From NCBI RefSeq assembly GCF_019931755.1, contig NZ_CP082918.1:2088001-2152000 (forward strand): DNA of 64,000 nt. Reading direction: 5' to 3'. Of the stretch, positions 35,780 to 44,255 are shown piece after piece. The notes beneath the pieces were generated by a model. The model was not told the DNA's origin, ran no database searches, and saw only the letters and a program-made list of their open reading frames with translations. The position numbers and the translations under genes are program-made. Each line of letters starts with the position of its first letter. The stretch's first letter is position 1. Source of the stretch: Sutcliffiella horikoshii. GTDB lineage: Bacteria; Bacillota; Bacilli; Bacillales; Bacillaceae_I.

Positions 35780-37252
35780 TCATTCAGATATAAGTTCAAG
35801 CAGATATGTCAGGGTATTTTCATATCTTGAAAGGTTTATGAGACGATTTCTATAATATAATCTGCCATTTATTTCCCACTTACCAATTTTCAGCCATTCA
35901 ACTTTCCGGTAAGACGGGGCATATGGAAATTTGGGAAACAAATACTCCGAAGTAACTTGGCCAAATGCAATAATTTGGTCCTCTTTTCTTCTAATAAATA
36001 CATAATCTCCCTCTTTCATCTCATGACAAAATTGGAACAAAGCTGAGGTTTTAAGATACGGAACATGTGAAGTTTTATAGAGTTGGCGGTGTCGCTTCCA
36101 TACTTCCTGTTTAGTTTTATAGTGTCGAATGTCACCCAATTTCCCATGATGCAAAGTAAGAATTTTTCCGTCTAGGAAAGACCCAGGGTTTACTGATTGG
36201 GGAATTGTATACATCCAATATTGCGCACCCTCTTCTCCGTCATGACACACATTAAAGGGTTCCTTATTCTTCTCCGTATGATAAAAAAAGCGCAAAAAGC
36301 AACTAATCTCATAATAAATGGGGAGATCTGTTTTTCTCCCGACAATGGTTAAATACTTCTCTATAAGATAGCTCTGATTGATCAGTTTCTGGTAATGATA
36401 AATTCGGGATCCTATAGAATATTTCTCTTTTATATTCGTTGCTTCATCGTATAAGTGTTCAATTGCGTAAAGTTCCTGATTGGTAAATGTACAATAGTAA
36501 TTTGGTAAGAGGTAATGAAGCAACTCCCCCATTGATTTCTGCCCGAATCCAGGAAGTCTGTTGTCGGGACTGGAATAGAAATTATCTAGTCTATTTTCTA
36601 TACTTCTTTCACCGAACAAAAGGTCCACGAAGAATTGACGGTATCGGTCCATGGATGCCTTCTGTCTTCCAAAAGCCTGCTCCTTAAGAAGCGGCATTTG
36701 AAAAGCAGGCAACTGTTCACCTATTGCTTCGAAATGTTCCCAGTTCATGGTTGCAAGATTTTCCTCTTTAGCAAAACTTTTAAAAAATTGATACCTGTAT
36801 TTCTGTTTTTCTTTATCCCCTATCCATTCTTCTGCAACCGGTTTGAATCGAAATAAATGATTATCTAGATGTTCATATTTGGCCATACCTTCGAGAGTTC
36901 CTGGTGCTTTCCATAAAGAATCCAATATCTTCTCTTCTTCTTCGTTTAGTAACAGAATTTTGATGTCTTCCATTTTGAAGATATCTAGATTCTTCAGACC
37001 CCAGGTTCTTCGCAAGTGCCTAGTTGCAAGTGAGTGATGTTGATCAATAATCTGCATGGTGATCGTTATTTTATCGATAATCGTTATTGACATTATTTTA
37101 CATACACAACAAATGTGGATGGAGTCACTATAAAAAACTTTGTCCCCCACTTTTAAATCTTGAACTTGGAACTGTTCGAACATATCTAATTGATAGGTGA
37201 TGGTGTTAGTTTGTGTATGAACGCTTTCACCACGAATTATCCACGTAGACAT
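35780..37252 (-). CDS. Unrecognised protein with McrB/EVE-like (PUA-fold) domain
   Basis: About 490 residues; ATG at 37252 is 9 bp after GGAGGA, preferred over GTG 37261. The C-terminal part (about 400-465) reads MKEGDYVFIRRKEDQIIAFGQV, then YRKVEWLKIGKW, the pattern of the DNA-reading domain in front of many McrB-type GTPases. The N-terminal 90 residues (LKVGDKVFYSDSIHICCVCKI) may be a second PUA-like barrel. The middle 300 residues are helical with many Tyr/Phe and no motif I know; no ATPase or nuclease signature is present. It is transcribed alone. It may read modified or flipped DNA bases, but this is inferred from the pattern. Confidence 0.5.
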   Translation of the reverse strand: MSTWIIRGESVHTQTNTITYQLDMFEQFQVQDLKVGDKVFYSDSIHICCVCKIMSITIIDKITITMQIIDQHHSLATRHLRRTWGLKNLDIFKMEDIKILLLNEEEEKILDSLWKAPGTLEGMAKYEHLDNHLFRFKPVAEEWIGDKEKQKYRYQFFKSFAKEENLATMNWEHFEAIGEQLPAFQMPLLKEQAFGRQKASMDRYRQFFVDLLFGERSIENRLDNFYSSPDNRLPGFGQKSMGELLHYLLPNYYCTFTNQELYAIEHLYDEATNIKEKYSIGSRIYHYQKLINQSYLIEKYLTIVGRKTDLPIYYEISCFLRFFYHTEKNKEPFNVCHDGEEGAQYWMYTIPQSVNPGSFLDGKILTLHHGKLGDIRHYKTKQEVWKRHRQLYKTSHVPYLKTSALFQFCHEMKEGDYVFIRRKEDQIIAFGQVTSEYLFPKFPYAPSYRKVEWLKIGKWEINGRLYYRNRLINLSRYENTLTYLLELISE

Positions 37253-37322
37253 GTTGAACACTCCTCCCCCATTTATTATCCTTTTTATACTGTATTATTG
37301 TTTTTCTAAAACATTCAAAGAA

Positions 37323-37348
37323 AAGAGGTGCTCTCAATGGCACCTCTT
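37323..37348 (-). terminator. Terminator of the SUV3-like helicase gene
   Basis: AAGAGGTGC and GCACCTCTT pair perfectly around 8 bases; the minus strand continues TTCTTTG. It separates the helicase from the EVE-like gene. Confidence 0.72.
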
Positions 37349-37368
37349 CAAAGACATAGGTTACATCC

Positions 37369-39957
37369 CTAAAATGGACGCTTTATAGAAAAGTTCTTGT
37401 GCTTTTTCCGCAGTTTGGAAAAGTGACAAGCATCACATACTGCATACTTGAAATCAGGGTCCAATTTCTTTCCGCATTTGGAGCACTGCTTCGTCCTCAT
37501 TTTTACGTCTGTTTGCAATCGTTCATGCACTTCATCACTAAATGATTCTCTTATTCTTTCCCAATAAGTTGCTTCCGTCCTTCTTTCCAATCTATATAAA
37601 AACAGCAAGTGAAGACCGATGGATTTATATGATAATTCCACATTCTCCAGGCTATCCTTATTCATGAACGGTTCCGGCAGTTCTTCCCTTGTGACAATCG
37701 CTTCCATCGTTTGCTTCCATTGGTTGATGAGTGTCTGCTCTTTTGTAGAAAACGGAAGATGTAAAAAGCCATACAAATCATTAACCGTCAGCCTGGCTTC
37801 AATCATGGTGTCCTCGATTGTTTCATACAAAATTTGTTCCTCGCTAAGAGAGGCCTTCTCTGTACCCGCAGGACTTTCGAACTTTTCCCACAGCTCAAAG
37901 AAATCACCCAGTTTGTTGGAATACTTTTGGAAGCGTTCCAATATAGAACTGGTTGGGGCAATCGCAAAAGTGTGTACCTGACGATCTTTACCACCTAGTA
38001 GCTTTTCCATTGCTTTAATGTCTCCTGTAAAAGCAACTTTTCCAACATCATACATTCCTTTACGTCCTGCTCGACCCGCAATTTGCTTTACTTCTTGCGA
38101 GGTCAGGCGTCTTCGTCTCGTGCCATCAAACTTTTCATTTTGCAAGAAGACTACTCTTCGAATGGGTAAATTCAAGCCCATCCCGATAGCATCTGTAGCA
38201 ACAATAACAGTAGTTTCTCCATCTATAAAACGCTGCATCTGCTTTTTTCTTGTTTCAGGAGGCATGCTTCCATATATCATGCTGACCTGATGACCGTTGT
38301 TTTGAAGAATCGATGCCGTTTCTAGAACCCGCTTCCGAGAGAAACAGACAAGTGCATCCCCTCTTTTTGTATCCCTAAGAGTAAATGGCCGATCTTCAAC
38401 TTGCAGAGGTGTGTCCCTTGTATATTCGTTCATTTCGATCGCCGCATTGCCTAATAGCTGCAGTACCATTTCTTTCATACTGAAGCTTCCGACAATGTGC
38501 ACTTCATCCGCATTGGCCTTTGTAATGGCTTTGTACCAAGAGAACCCACGGTCCTTATCTGCAATCATTTGTGCCTCATCAATCACGATAACTTCATAAT
38601 GATCTTTTTCATAAAACATTTCGACCGTACTTGAGAAATGGGTTGCACCCGGTGACAGTTTCTCTTCTTCCCCTGTTTTTAGCGAGCACGGTACTCCAGC
38701 AGAATTTAATGTATCGTAGACCTCCAATGCCAAAAGCCGCAGTGGAGCAAGATATAATCCGCTTTTGGCTTCTTTCATTCTCTGCAAAGCCTGAAATGTC
38801 TTTCCTGTGTTTGTTTCCCCAATATGTATGACATACCTTGTGCTTCTACCGTTCGAAGGAATATACTCCCTTCCGAAGATATCTTCTAACATCCTCTCCT
38901 CTTCTTTTTGTTTTCGGCGAATCTCTGCCAAAATCTCCTCTTCTTTTCGTTTCCTATCTTTGATATCTCTTTGTAGATACTCCTCATGTAGTTCGAAGTC
39001 AAATGGTTGTTCTGCCAGTTCAAGCAGATCCGTAACAAATTCATCTTGCAGTTGTTCCATATAATCATTGACCAATAAGTAGAAAGAGTTGGCAAGTAAC
39101 TTTCTAAGCTTAGATACAGTAAATTCCTCGGAAGTCACGGTTTCGTAGTCTGTTAAAATTTCTTCAGAAAGCTCATTCATTATTAGGCCGGGGATAAAAC
39201 CGAACAGATAATCTGTAATTCTTTTTTCATAGAAAAAATAATATGTTTCATACTCCAAGTATTCCTCATAATAATCAAAGCTCTGATGGACAGCACCTGT
39301 CAATTCACTGAAAAAGTCCCTCATTGTGTGATAGTCAGATGCATCCATAGGACCCGCCTCTTTTAACACTTCTTCTCTTCTGTACGATTCTGTTTCCTCA
39401 AACTTCGGGTTGTTTATTAAGTCCTCTTTGACTTTCTTGGCTACAAAGTGCCTGACATATAAGAAGTAATTCGCTTGATTTTCTTCCACTATCTTATGAG
39501 CTTCCTGATCAACCGCATCTGTAACAGCATCCATGCGAAGTTGCAATCGTTTTTCTTCCATTCTTTTTTGAAAATCTTTACGAGCCTGAATGTATTTTTC
39601 TTCCCAAACAGATGGGTTTGTATAAGAAGAATTCTGCAACCACTCTACTGCATCAAAAGGTTCATATTCCCTCATTTCATTTTTGAAAAGTTGATTGATT
39701 ATTTTCTTGTCTATCCCTTCTACTTCGAACCCTCTCTCACTCAAAATCTGTTTTTTCTCTTTACGTGCAACATCATTTGTTACTTTATTGAGCCAAACAT
39801 TGTACCAGATCTGTTCCACATAATGCTTTCGTTCTTCCAAATATTCAACAAAGGTCGGCAGGTCTTCTTTCGTTTGAAAATATTGTTGAATATCTTCTTC
39901 AATCTTATATTTTGTTCGATCCAAAGATGTAGAATGAATGATGTCTAATTTGTCCAT
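37369..39957 (-). CDS. SUV3-like DExH RNA helicase with C-terminal zinc finger
   Basis: 862 residues. About 365 helical N-terminal residues, rich in Glu/Lys, precede the helicase core: Walker A GETNTGKT near residue 378, LAPLRLLALEVYD (motif Ia), DEAQM (motif II), VGSF (motif III), then the second domain with DAIGMGLNLPIRRVVF and QIAGRAGRKG (motifs V and VI). These match mitochondrial SUV3 rather than bacterial DEAD-box proteins. The C-terminus has CSKCGKKLDPDF and CDACHFSK, a four-Cys zinc site. It may unwind RNA for decay or processing. ATG 7 bp after AAAGGAG. Confidence 0.85.
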   Translation of the reverse strand: MDKLDIIHSTSLDRTKYKIEEDIQQYFQTKEDLPTFVEYLEERKHYVEQIWYNVWLNKVTNDVARKEKKQILSERGFEVEGIDKKIINQLFKNEMREYEPFDAVEWLQNSSYTNPSVWEEKYIQARKDFQKRMEEKRLQLRMDAVTDAVDQEAHKIVEENQANYFLYVRHFVAKKVKEDLINNPKFEETESYRREEVLKEAGPMDASDYHTMRDFFSELTGAVHQSFDYYEEYLEYETYYFFYEKRITDYLFGFIPGLIMNELSEEILTDYETVTSEEFTVSKLRKLLANSFYLLVNDYMEQLQDEFVTDLLELAEQPFDFELHEEYLQRDIKDRKRKEEEILAEIRRKQKEEERMLEDIFGREYIPSNGRSTRYVIHIGETNTGKTFQALQRMKEAKSGLYLAPLRLLALEVYDTLNSAGVPCSLKTGEEEKLSPGATHFSSTVEMFYEKDHYEVIVIDEAQMIADKDRGFSWYKAITKANADEVHIVGSFSMKEMVLQLLGNAAIEMNEYTRDTPLQVEDRPFTLRDTKRGDALVCFSRKRVLETASILQNNGHQVSMIYGSMPPETRKKQMQRFIDGETTVIVATDAIGMGLNLPIRRVVFLQNEKFDGTRRRRLTSQEVKQIAGRAGRKGMYDVGKVAFTGDIKAMEKLLGGKDRQVHTFAIAPTSSILERFQKYSNKLGDFFELWEKFESPAGTEKASLSEEQILYETIEDTMIEARLTVNDLYGFLHLPFSTKEQTLINQWKQTMEAIVTREELPEPFMNKDSLENVELSYKSIGLHLLFLYRLERRTEATYWERIRESFSDEVHERLQTDVKMRTKQCSKCGKKLDPDFKYAVCDACHFSKLRKKHKNFSIKRPF

Positions 39958-40003
39958 GATGAAGTCTCCTTTAGTATATGTTTAGAGACTTTAGATGTTT
40001 GTC

Positions 40004-40777
40004 TTAATCCATGTCTAAAAGCTCTAGTATTTGTTTCGCTGGTATTGCCAATCCTTTGTTTTCCTCTGTTGTTGCATATACCACTCCTACCACTAATCCA
40101 TCTTCTGTAAGGACAGGGCTCCCACTATTACCGGAATGTACAGGAACCTCAATAAGTAAAACGTCCGAATGTATAGAAGAACGAACCATTTCTCCAGAAG
40201 TGCCTTCATTTACAATAAAAGTATGTGCGAGTGGGTTTCCAATTATATAGATAGGTCGATTAGGTTCGACCTTTTGATCACTTAACGGAAGTGAAGCGAA
40301 ATTCTCTTTCTGTGCAGTAACCTTTAACAATGCGATATCATTTTCTGGATTTTCCTTTAAAACTTCTGCTGAGTATATTTCTCCATTTGAAAAGGAAACC
40401 TGTATTTCTTTCATTTTGTCAATAACATGAAAGTTTGTAACAATTAATCCAGCAGGGTCAATGATAAATCCTGTTCCTTTTCGCCCATTTCCGTTAATAG
40501 TTACAACGGCTTCCTTCCATGCCTGTATATCACTATCTTTTGATAATTCATTGGATTTTAACAAAAATTGTATGGATGGGATATTCACGATACGGGGAAA
40601 AATGCCCCATATATTCACTAATAGGGCCAATATGATAAAAAATGTTATGTACTTTATTGTCTTTTTCCTTTTTTGTTTTTTCCTTGCTATTGCTGCTAAT
40701 TCCTCTTCGGTTATTTGAAAATCTTCCAATGAAGGCTCTTCCAACTCCTCGAATTCTTCATTTTCGTCCTTTTTCAC
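40004..40777 (-). CDS. Membrane-anchored HtrA-like serine protease without PDZ
   Basis: About 257 residues from the GTG at 40777, which follows GAGGTGG. An acidic N-terminus of about 45 residues and one membrane helix precede a trypsin-like domain with the triad His (VTNFHVID), Asp (NDIALLKV) and Ser (GNSGSPVL). The protein ends shortly after the protease domain, so the PDZ domain of HtrA/HtrB is absent. The catalytic domain should face outside. Likely a surface quality-control or regulatory protease; substrate unknown. Confidence 0.85.
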   Translation of the reverse strand: MKKDENEEFEELEEPSLEDFQITEEELAAIARKKQKRKKTIKYITFFIILALLVNIWGIFPRIVNIPSIQFLLKSNELSKDSDIQAWKEAVVTINGNGRKGTGFIIDPAGLIVTNFHVIDKMKEIQVSFSNGEIYSAEVLKENPENDIALLKVTAQKENFASLPLSDQKVEPNRPIYIIGNPLAHTFIVNEGTSGEMVRSSIHSDVLLIEVPVHSGNSGSPVLTEDGLVVGVVYATTEENKGLAIPAKQILELLDMD

Positions 40778-40893
40778 AGCTCCACCTCTGATCTCAAATT
40801 GGTGTTTCCTGCAACATATCATAAGAATATTCCCTTGTCACGAGTTACATCTCATTTTTTTAAAACAGAGTAAATTATAGGAAAAAATAGTTG

Positions 40894-40956
40894 TTGACAA
40901 TTTTACCCCTCGAGCATATAATTTATCTTGAAGTTATAAATCTTGAATTAAAGATA
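40894..40956 (+). promoter_or_regulatory. Consensus yceI promoter with MhqR-like palindrome
   Basis: TTGACA (40894-40899), 17 bp, TATAAT (40917-40922), a perfect consensus. Downstream are TATCTTGAA (40924-40932) and the palindrome AATCTTGAATTAAAGATA (40939-40956). The latter has the ATCT(N)8AGAT form of the MhqR box and shares TCTTGAATT with the dioxygenase operator at 7863-7880. Confidence 0.7.
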
Positions 40957-40990
40957 TTTTATTAAAAGGGAATTTAGGAGGAATATTATT

Positions 40991-41521
40991 ATGGCTAAAA
41001 CAGTATGGAATGTTGACAAATCTCACAGTACAGTGGATTTTTCGGTGAAGCACATGATGTTCGCTACAGTTAAAGGCGGATTTCATGAGTATGATGCAAC
41101 AATTGTAGCGGATCCAACTGATTTAACAACAGCTGATATTGAATTTACAGTGGATGTTGCAAGTATCGATACACGAAGCAGTGACCGTGATGCTCACCTT
41201 CGCTCTGCTGATTTCTTTGATGTAGATAATCATCCAAAAATGACGTTCAAAGCGACAACCATTGAAAAAACAGACGATAACGAATATAACGTAACAGGAG
41301 ATCTTACTCTACGTGGTACGACAAAATCAGAAACATTCTCCGTTGTATTTGAAGGAACTGGTCAAGATCCTTGGGGAAATGAAAAAGCAGGTTTTGCAGT
41401 AGAAGGAAAACTTAAGCGCAGTGACTATGGTTTGACATGGAATGCTCCATTAGAAGCCGGTGGTGTACTTGTTGGCGATCAAATTAAAATAGCATTGCAA
41501 TTACAAGCTGCTAAAGGATAA
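40991..41521 (+). CDS. YceI family lipocalin-like protein
   Basis: 176 residues, full family length, without a signal peptide, so cytoplasmic. WNVDKSHSTVDFSVKHMMFATVKGGF is the YceI start (in parts); SADFFDVDNHPKMTFK and LTLRGTTKSE follow. The fold binds isoprenoid-like lipids such as octaprenyl pyrophosphate or quinones. ATG after AGGAGGAATATTATT. A consensus promoter with an MhqR-like palindrome suggests induction by quinone-type electrophiles. Confidence 0.92.
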   Translation: MAKTVWNVDKSHSTVDFSVKHMMFATVKGGFHEYDATIVADPTDLTTADIEFTVDVASIDTRSSDRDAHLRSADFFDVDNHPKMTFKATTIEKTDDNEYNVTGDLTLRGTTKSETFSVVFEGTGQDPWGNEKAGFAVEGKLKRSDYGLTWNAPLEAGGVLVGDQIKIALQLQAAKG

Positions 41522-41526
41522 ATAGA

Positions 41527-41563
41527 AAAAAGGGAATTGCTACACAATGGCAATTCCCTTTTT
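41527..41563. terminator. Bidirectional terminator between yceI and DUF1871 gene
   Basis: AAAAAGGGAATTGC and GCAATTCCCTTTTT pair perfectly around 9 bases, with T-runs in both directions. It is placed between two convergent genes. Confidence 0.9.
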
Positions 41564-41565
41564 GT

Positions 41566-41844
41566 TTATTCTTGTATTTCTTCCCAGATTAAAACCGCTA
41601 CTTGCAAGCATGTTATAGAGGGGAAATCGGTGGAAAAAGAAGCGTCCATATATTGTTTAATGAACCCTGCTAGTACGTCTACCGAGTCAACTTGATCTAG
41701 CGCATCTACAATTTTATCAATTTTTAACCGGTACCTATCTTCCCCCGCTCCCATTGCAAGGAGGTCCATTGGATCCCATTCATTGATAATCTTGGTGACG
41801 ACGTCTTGTTTTTTTCTCTTAGATACACTAATAAAACTTTCCAT
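41566..41844 (-). CDS. DUF1871-like small protein
   Basis: 92 residues, soluble and helical. IINEWDPMDLLAMGAGEDRY followed by a region rich in acidic residues matches the DUF1871 pattern (WDPI/M...L...GAPEDEY), as in B. subtilis YugE. Function unknown. It is 18 bp downstream of the penicillin-binding protein gene on the same strand, possibly co-transcribed, and ends at the shared terminator. Confidence 0.6.
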   Translation of the reverse strand: MESFISVSKRKKQDVVTKIINEWDPMDLLAMGAGEDRYRLKIDKIVDALDQVDSVDVLAGFIKQYMDASFSTDFPSITCLQVAVLIWEEIQE

Positions 41845-41862
41845 CTATAACACCTGCCCTAA

Positions 41863-43842
41863 TTAATTTGAAAGAGCCTCATAAAATTTGTTCGTCAATT
41901 CTATTGTGTATCTGCTTCCACCTCTGTCGATTACGTCCTCGATCAACATAGCAGTCAATAATGTCGGGTCCTTCTGATCGTAAGAGACCCATAACCCGTT
42001 TTCCAATCTTTCTTCTTTCTTAATCTCAGCTGTACCGGTCTTTCCTGCAATCTCACGGCCTGGTACATTTGCCACACTGGATTTTCCTTCTGTAACAGTC
42101 TTTCTAAGATTATCCTGAAGGAGTTTTGCATTCTCAGGTAACACGATATTCTTCCATACTTCCGGAGTTTCTTCTACCAACAGCAATGGTTTCATCATCG
42201 ACCCGTCATTTACTACCCCACCATAAATGCTTGCAAGGTGTACGATGTTTAATAAGACTTCGCCTTGTCCATAGGCAGTGTGGGCCAATAGGACCTCATT
42301 GTCGAAGGAGCCTGAGTTGGAAATTTGAGAATCGCTTACAGGCGGATAAGCAAAAGGAAGTTCTTCTCCAATACCTAATTTCGCCAATCCTTCTTCAAAA
42401 TCCTCTATTCCAATGTCAATCGCAGCTTTAGCAAAATAAATGTTATCTGAATTGTTCAATCCACTTTCTAAATCGACTTTTTTGTCGTCTACATACACCC
42501 TGGTTACTTTACTTCCCCCAATATCCCATTGTTTTTCAGGAATGTCATATTGGTGGTTCGGGTCAAGTTTGCCGCTTTCAAGACCGATAATGGAAGTAAG
42601 GAGCTTCATGGTGGAGCCTGGGGAATACGTACTACGGAAGCGGTTTTCACTCGCATTAATTCCTGCTTCCTTAAATTCATCCAGCCTTTTTTTCTTACTC
42701 ATTGAAGTTCCCATTGTAACAGTGTTTGGGTCATATGCCGGGGTACTCACAAGACTTAACACCTTTCCGGTACTTGGGTCAATGGTAGCTGCTTGCCCTG
42801 CATCATCTTTCATGACATCATACAATTTCTGTTGCATGTTAGCATCAATTGTCAAAGTAATGTCTTGACCACGCTCTGGCTCTGTTCTTGCAATTGTTTT
42901 TTCAGTGCCATCTTCTTTTACTTGGGTTACTTCTAGGCCTTTCTTTCCTTTTAATTCTTTTTCATACAACCCTTCAATTCCGGTGACACCTAATCTATCA
43001 CCCTGTTCATACCCATCAAAGTCTTCTAAATCCTGTGCAGTAACCTCATCTATATAGCCAACTAAATGAGCTGTTGCTTCTGCGAATGGATAAACTCGTT
43101 CCATTGATCTTCCATTTGTAACTCCTTCAATTTCTATTAATTCTAAAACCAGGTCCCTCTCGTCTTCTCTGAAATTTTTGATAGGCATAGCATAATGTGG
43201 CTGTGCCCAGCTTAATGTATAAAGACCTGTAATTTCTTCCTCTGACATATCAATCATCTCAGCAAGCTTTGCCAAATCTCTTTCTGCATTAAACTCACCT
43301 GGAACAATTTGCAGATTCATCACTTCTTCATTAGCAGCAAGCTTGTTTCCCTTGCTGTCCAAGATTTCTCCCCGCGTAGCTTCGGTGTAATCTATTACAA
43401 ATTCATCTGTCAAATCATATTCAGGAAAAATAAAACTTGGTTCCCACTGAATATACCAATGTTCGTTTTCTTCTTCGTCCAACACTTTATCCATGACAAA
43501 ATTCACTTCGTAATCTATCTTTCTAGCAAATGTGTCATAAGTGATCTTACCCGGAATGGTGACGGTTTCTTGTTCTTCCCACTCAACTTCTTGATCCAAC
43601 ACTTCAACTTTTAAATTTTCCATTTCAAAAAGGTCATAAACCTCTTTATGTTTTTCCTCAAAAAGTTGCAGTGGTACGTTTTCTTTTGAATCCGATTGGA
43701 GATATTCCTCATACATGCTGGAGAAATTTTGTTCCTCCCAAGTGGTTATGTAGTCGTTTAATACATCATAGGGATTGACGGGTTCTTTTTGACACCCGGC
43801 TAGTATAAACAACATGATGATCATAAATAATATCTTTTTCAT
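41863..43842 (-). CDS. pbpC: Class B penicillin-binding protein (PBP3/MecA-like lipoprotein)
   Basis: 659 residues. Lipobox LFILAGC with C17, an NTF2-like MecA-N domain (about 20-145), a dimerisation domain (about 155-310) and the transpeptidase domain. The active Ser is in SPGSTMK near residue 410, the SxN motif is NNSDN and the third motif is KTGTAE. It cross-links peptidoglycan. The same layout occurs in B. subtilis PbpC and staphylococcal MecA; the MecA-N domain is a family feature and does not by itself show beta-lactam resistance. The gene symbol is by similarity. Confidence 0.85.
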   Translation of the reverse strand: MKKILFMIIMLFILAGCQKEPVNPYDVLNDYITTWEEQNFSSMYEEYLQSDSKENVPLQLFEEKHKEVYDLFEMENLKVEVLDQEVEWEEQETVTIPGKITYDTFARKIDYEVNFVMDKVLDEEENEHWYIQWEPSFIFPEYDLTDEFVIDYTEATRGEILDSKGNKLAANEEVMNLQIVPGEFNAERDLAKLAEMIDMSEEEITGLYTLSWAQPHYAMPIKNFREDERDLVLELIEIEGVTNGRSMERVYPFAEATAHLVGYIDEVTAQDLEDFDGYEQGDRLGVTGIEGLYEKELKGKKGLEVTQVKEDGTEKTIARTEPERGQDITLTIDANMQQKLYDVMKDDAGQAATIDPSTGKVLSLVSTPAYDPNTVTMGTSMSKKKRLDEFKEAGINASENRFRSTYSPGSTMKLLTSIIGLESGKLDPNHQYDIPEKQWDIGGSKVTRVYVDDKKVDLESGLNNSDNIYFAKAAIDIGIEDFEEGLAKLGIGEELPFAYPPVSDSQISNSGSFDNEVLLAHTAYGQGEVLLNIVHLASIYGGVVNDGSMMKPLLLVEETPEVWKNIVLPENAKLLQDNLRKTVTEGKSSVANVPGREIAGKTGTAEIKKEERLENGLWVSYDQKDPTLLTAMLIEDVIDRGGSRYTIELTNKFYEALSN

Positions 43843-43949
43843 TCAAGCCCCCACCCTCTCTTGTCTCTTTGTTTTAAGGATACATGAATTTCCATATTGG
43901 TTAAAGGAAAAAGATTCAATCGTTTCTTGGAATATCCAGCTAAGCCTTC

Positions 43950-44152
43950 ATGAAGACCTCTGGGAAACAGTTTCTGGCAGATAGAAGTCCTCATAAGCGG
44001 TATGAAGACCTCAGGGAACCAATTTTCAGCTGAGAGAAGTCCTCATAAGCGGTATGAAGACCTCAGAGAAGCAATTTTCAGCTGAGAGAAGTCCTCATAA
44101 ACGGCATGAAGACCTCTGCTCTGAGTTTTTAGTAAAAAGAGGTCTTCATGCC
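43950..44152. repeat. Phased palindromic array C, period 52 bp
   Basis: ATGAAGACCTC begins at 43950, 44002, 44054 and 44106, and the near-inverse GAAGTCCTCAT at 43984, 44036 and 44088, all steps exactly 52 bp. Units 2 and 3 are almost identical; unit 1 differs in its middle. The last unit ends instead in a perfect 15-bp inverted repeat (44103-44117 with 44138-44152, loop 20). It occupies most of the 413-bp gap between the pbpC start and the luciferase-like gene end. Confidence 0.9.
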
Positions 44153-44206
44153 AAACTTTATAAGTTACCGCTAATACTAATCTTGTTTCCCAATAACAAA
44201 ACAAAA

Positions 44207-44230
44207 ACCCCTACTCCTAAAAGTAGAGGT
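44207..44230 (-). terminator. Terminator of the luciferase-like monooxygenase gene
   Basis: On the minus strand ACCTCTACT pairs with AGTAGGGGT through one G-U pair around a 6-base loop, then TTTTTGTTTTG. Confidence 0.75.
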
Positions 44231-44255
44231 CAAAGTCTATCTAAATATCTTGCTT

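Noticed and set aside
35780..39957. EVE-like protein and SUV3-like helicase as one defence operon
   Set aside because: Same strand, but a good terminator (37323-37348) and a separate ribosome site lie between them.
43950..44152. CRISPR array
   Set aside because: Words are 11-12 bp and partly inverted, units 2 and 3 are nearly identical, and no cas genes are present.
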